Positions 39,630-41,869 of a stretch of 41,869 bases of DNA are shown in pieces; within the stretch, counting starts at the first letter, position 1; every line of letters starts with the position of its first letter. The position numbers and the translations under genes are program-made. The notes under the pieces are model-generated. The model was not told the DNA's origin. It saw only the letters and a list, made by a program, of their open reading frames with translations, and did not search any database. The stretch comes from Streptomyces sp. PH10-H1 (GTDB lineage Bacteria; Actinomycetota; Actinomycetes; Streptomycetales; Streptomycetaceae), in NCBI RefSeq assembly GCF_030063355.1, contig NZ_JASISZ010000068.1, positions 3,035-44,903 on the forward strand, in the 5' to 3' direction.

Positions 39630-40910
39630 TCAGTTCGTGCTCGTTGGGGTGGCGTCCTCGGGGAGAAGGCCGTTCTCCTGCATGGTGCGGATGTGGCGCT
39701 GGACGGTGCGCACGCCCACGGTGTGGTGTTTGGCGATCTGCGGACCGCTGATGCGCTCGCCAAGCTTGATGGCGTCGTAGACCAGCTGCACGGTGCGCTG
39801 GTAGGTCTCGTCGGCGCTGGCCTGGGCGGCGCGCTCGTCCTCGCGCTCTTCCCGCCGCTCCCGCTCGTCGCGGGTCTCGATCACCGGCTCCTGCCGCTGG
39901 CCAGACTCCGAGCGCTGGGCACCGATCCAGGCCGCAGCGTCGTGGCCGTCCTCAACGTCGGCCAGCGAGTCAACCGTCTGCGGGGTGTCGCCTTCGGGGA
40001 GGGTTGCGGCAGTGGAGCCCGTAGGCAGGGCCGTCTGGACGTCCGGCAGCTCCAGTTCAGGCACTGGGGCAGGGCGCTCCAGTTCGGCCGCCAGGGCCGC
40101 GTAGGGGCTCTTGGGCTGCGGTTCGCCGTTCGCGGCAGTCCTCGCGAATCGTCGTTCCCCTTCTGCGAGCACCGTCACCCGCATCTGGAGGCGTACGTGG
40201 CGCGGGGCGTCGCGCCACTTGCCGTACTTCTCTGTGATCCTCGCCCGCTCGATCAGCAGCGCATGGCGTACCCACATGGCGTGATCGGGCGTGGCGATGG
40301 TGCTGTGCAGCGCCATCAGGCGCCACCGGGCGAAGGAGTTGAAGAAGTCGAGGCCCCATTCGATGCTGCGCAGACGCGGAAGCGGCGGTGGGATGAGACC
40401 CATGTCGACCAGGGCCTTCCGTCGCGCGGAATGCACCATCCACTCGAAGCAAATGATGAACATGGCGACGGGCACCACGTGAGTGAGCTGTCCTGCAATG
40501 TCGGTGGCCTTGGAGTGCGCGTTGGTCACCAAGGTTGCGATGGCACCCAGGCCGACCAGGATCCGCAGGAAGAGGGCGCGCTGCCCCTGCCGTGCCTCGC
40601 GCAGCACGCGCAGGGACAGGATGATGATCCCGCCCTCGAAGGACAGGGGCACGATGTGGCTCATGCCCTCGCTGAATGCCCCCTTATCGACAGCGATCTG
40701 ACGGATTGTGCTGTACGAGGCAGTGAACCCGAGCGCGATCAGGGCGTAGGTGCCGGCAGCGGTGACGATGTCGATGCCAAGGTCCAGAAGCTCGCCCGCG
40801 CTGCGGTTCGTGTTCGCCTGCTGGCGACGTGCTCGCAGGAGGCTCCATCGGTCCGTGCCCTGAGGGGGCGTGGGTTCGTGCTCGGGCGCTGTGGTGGTCG
40901 CCTCGTCCAT
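39630..40910 (-). CDS. DUF2637-type plasmid membrane protein with HTH tail (426 aa)
   Basis: A family typical of Streptomyces plasmids. Residues about 40-160 have four membrane segments (LGIDIVTAAGTYALIALGF, HIVPLSFEGGIIILSLRVL, FLRILVGLGAIATLVT, HVVPVAMFIICFEWMV). A cytoplasmic region follows, then a charged Glu/Arg helix (RDERERREEREDER) and at the end an HTH-like segment, ISGPQIAKHHTVGVRTVQRH, that could bind DNA. A membrane protein with a DNA-binding tail could tether the plasmid or act in spread between hyphae. ATG 40910 has GGAGGA upstream; an in-frame start at 40955 is less likely. The upstream region carries two elements shared with other plasmid promoters. Confidence 0.8.
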   Translation of the reverse strand: MDEATTTAPEHEPTPPQGTDRWSLLRARRQQANTNRSAGELLDLGIDIVTAAGTYALIALGFTASYSTIRQIAVDKGAFSEGMSHIVPLSFEGGIIILSLRVLREARQGQRALFLRILVGLGAIATLVTNAHSKATDIAGQLTHVVPVAMFIICFEWMVHSARRKALVDMGLIPPPLPRLRSIEWGLDFFNSFARWRLMALHSTIATPDHAMWVRHALLIERARITEKYGKWRDAPRHVRLQMRVTVLAEGERRFARTAANGEPQPKSPYAALAAELERPAPVPELELPDVQTALPTGSTAATLPEGDTPQTVDSLADVEDGHDAAAWIGAQRSESGQRQEPVIETRDERERREEREDERAAQASADETYQRTVQLVYDAIKLGERISGPQIAKHHTVGVRTVQRHIRTMQENGLLPEDATPTSTN

Positions 40911-40989
40911 GACTGTCCTCCTCCGTGACGGGGACTCAAGATCCCGCGCCATCAAGCCGGTTCAGGGTACCGCTGTGTTCCACAAGTCG

Positions 40990-41037
40990 CATGTAACTTA
41001 ACGACCTAGCAAGAGAACAGTATATGAGTTGAGTCAT
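40990..41037 (-). promoter_or_regulatory. Promoter region of the DUF2637-type gene
   Basis: CATGTAACT (40990-40998) matches the transfer-operon control region. AACAGTAT, two bases, GAGTTGAGTCAT (41016-41037) matches 1873-1894, and on the minus strand TATACT gives a -10 element. The gap 40911-41270 is AT-rich and otherwise gene-free; it also includes a TGACGTCA at about 41124. Confidence 0.5.
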
Positions 41038-41270
41038 GCGGTCAAGCTCCAACACACATAAACCTTGATCCTGCGGCATCTAATTTCTAGATTCGGGAAA
41101 CTGCATGCGTGCTGGGCGTATATCATGACGTCACGGGAGACAAGATGAGGCGACGCAGGGACGGGCAGTGTAAAACGCTGGGTCATCCGTGAGGGAGACC
41201 CAGCCGTTCCGCCAGATCTCGGTTATGTTCGTTGGGCGGATAGCAATTCAAGAGACAAGGGAGAATCATC

Positions 41271-41708
41271 GTGAGCGCTGGACACGCGGAGAGGCCGGCG
41301 GCCCCACTGCTGGACGCGGGGGAAGTCCTGGCGGCGGCGCAGCGCTGCACGTGGGCGCTCACCGACCCGGGCCATCTCCTGGCTTTCGATGCGGCACAGG
41401 AGATCCTGACCGTGGCACTGAGCGCCGTACGCGAGGAGGAGCGGGACGGGTACGCGCAGCGCCTGATGGCGTTCGCTGCCCAGCACCGCGAGCGCCTGGC
41501 GGAGCTGCTGCGGGCGTACGGGCCTGACAGCACGCCTGCCTCGCACGGGCGCTACATGCTTGCGGGTCAGCCGGAGAGTCTGATCATCTACGAGCGGATG
41601 GAGAGTGCCCCTATGCTCCTGCGAGGCCGCTGGGAGAGTGCGCTGGAGGCCGTCCTACTGGACGACCTCGAATTCGCTTGGGGGCCGCCAATTCGCCTCG
41701 CTTGGTGA
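41271..41708 (+). CDS. Unknown protein beside the right end (145 aa)
   Basis: GTG start with AGGGAGA about 8 bases upstream. A helical protein: AGEVLAAAQRCTWALTDPGH, FDAAQEILTVALSAVREEER, LMAFAAQHRERLAELLRAYG, then a short beta segment SLIIYERME. It is not recognised and has no Cys cluster or membrane segment. It is the outermost gene, pointing towards the hairpin array at the right end, and its last 40 bases already carry AATTCGC elements related to that array. Confidence 0.6.
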   Translation: MSAGHAERPAAPLLDAGEVLAAAQRCTWALTDPGHLLAFDAAQEILTVALSAVREEERDGYAQRLMAFAAQHRERLAELLRAYGPDSTPASHGRYMLAGQPESLIIYERMESAPMLLRGRWESALEAVLLDDLEFAWGPPIRLAW

Positions 41709-41729
41709 CCTGAGTGTTTAGTTTCTTCT

Positions 41730-41863
41730 ATTTCGCGAAGCGGAATTGCTCGATGGGTGGAAGTTTTTGCCTTTCAATTCGCAAGGCGAATTGTTGGCTT
41801 AGTCGGTTTGCGAGGCGCTTTAGCGCATCGCCTGGTATTGTAATGCTCGCCTTGGCGAGCATT
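41730..41863. repeat. Four consecutive hairpins at the right end (telomere-like)
   Basis: Hairpins: 41730-41746 (7-bp stem with one G-T pair, loop GAA), 41775-41793 (CAATTCGC, loop AAG, GCGAATTG), 41810-41831 (GCGA, a G-A mismatch, GCGCT, loop TT) and 41842-41863 (AATGCTCGCC, loop TT). Purine trinucleotide loops on the strand that would carry the 3' end match the style of Streptomyces telomeres. The array is low in GC compared with the replicon and stops 6 bases from the window end. The sequence is not similar to the left end. Confidence 0.6.
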
Positions 41864-41869
41864 TGAAGC

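Noticed and set aside
39420..40928. Plus-strand open frame of 502 codons opposite the DUF2637-type gene
   Set aside because: Antisense shadow; the minus strand has a ribosome site, membrane segments and a terminator.
41183..41533. Minus-strand gene near the right end
   Set aside because: Ser/Arg-rich shadow of the plus-strand gene at 41271-41708, without a ribosome site.
41730..41746. Simple terminator of the last gene as full explanation of the right-end hairpin
   Set aside because: One hairpin could end transcription, but four in series up to the window edge with purine loops fit an end structure better; the terminator role for the first remains possible.
1..41869. Integrative element (ICE) with attachment sites
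   Set aside because: No integrase, excisionase pair, tRNA gene or matching end repeats were seen.

Overview
The window looks like all, or nearly all, of a linear plasmid of about 42 kb from Streptomyces or a close actinobacterial relative. Base composition is very GC-rich, codons end mostly in G or C, GTG starts are common, and neighbouring genes often overlap by 4 bases. The gene families are those of Streptomyces extrachromosomal elements. I see no integrase, transposase, tRNA, rRNA or CRISPR array. All assignments come from reading the sequence and from memory of the families; nothing was searched.

Layout. (a) 1-530 is gene-free and rich in GCTGCGC/GCGCAGC-centred palindromes, as Streptomyces telomeres are. 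(b) 0.5-8 kb, minus strand, is the replication and telomere block. It holds a Tpg-like terminal protein gene overlapped by a 1650-residue protein that joins a CHC2-type zinc domain, a TOPRIM domain and a superfamily 3/DUF927-like ATPase to a C-terminal half resembling the telomere-associated protein Tap. A HTH protein and a mini zinc-ribbon protein follow. (c) 8-15.8 kb is mixed accessory cargo: a ribbon-helix-helix-like regulator, an anti-sigma-type ATPase, an XRE regulator, an APH-fold kinase, a Fic/Doc-like toxin pair, a frameshifted ATP-dependent DNA ligase, a LexA DNA-binding-domain-only repressor and a membrane protein. (d) 15.87-18.1 kb is a parB-parA locus with three CTTTACG(G/C)CGTAAAG palindromes. 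(e) 18.1-24.1 kb is a run of small unknown minus-strand genes under an operator-controlled promoter. (f) 24.2-31.7 kb is a type IV secretion-like conjugation operon (pilin-like, small membrane protein, VirB4, VirB6/TrbL-like, VirB8-like, NlpC/P60 hydrolase). (g) 31.9-35.7 kb, plus strand, has a ParA-like protein that has lost its P-loop lysines, a ribbon-helix-helix partner whose gene contains a dense array of GGCGACAY octamers, and an FtsK/TraB-like DNA translocase. (h) 35.8-41 kb, minus strand, has a HTH regulator operon, a stand-alone Prim-Pol domain protein with a cysteine-rich partner, and a DUF2637-type membrane protein. (i) 41.27-41.71 kb is a small unknown gene, and the last 140 bases are four consecutive short hairpins that I read as the right telomere.

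How it may work together. The Tap/Tpg pair would recognise and cap the ends, and the fused primase-helicase could link internal replication to end patching. ParAB and the second ParA-like/RHH pair would provide stability. The T4SS operon and the FtsK-like motor would move the element between mycelia. The points most worth following up are the Tap-primase-helicase fusion, the unusual low-GC right end that does not match the left end, and the frame-independent octamer array beside the translocase.
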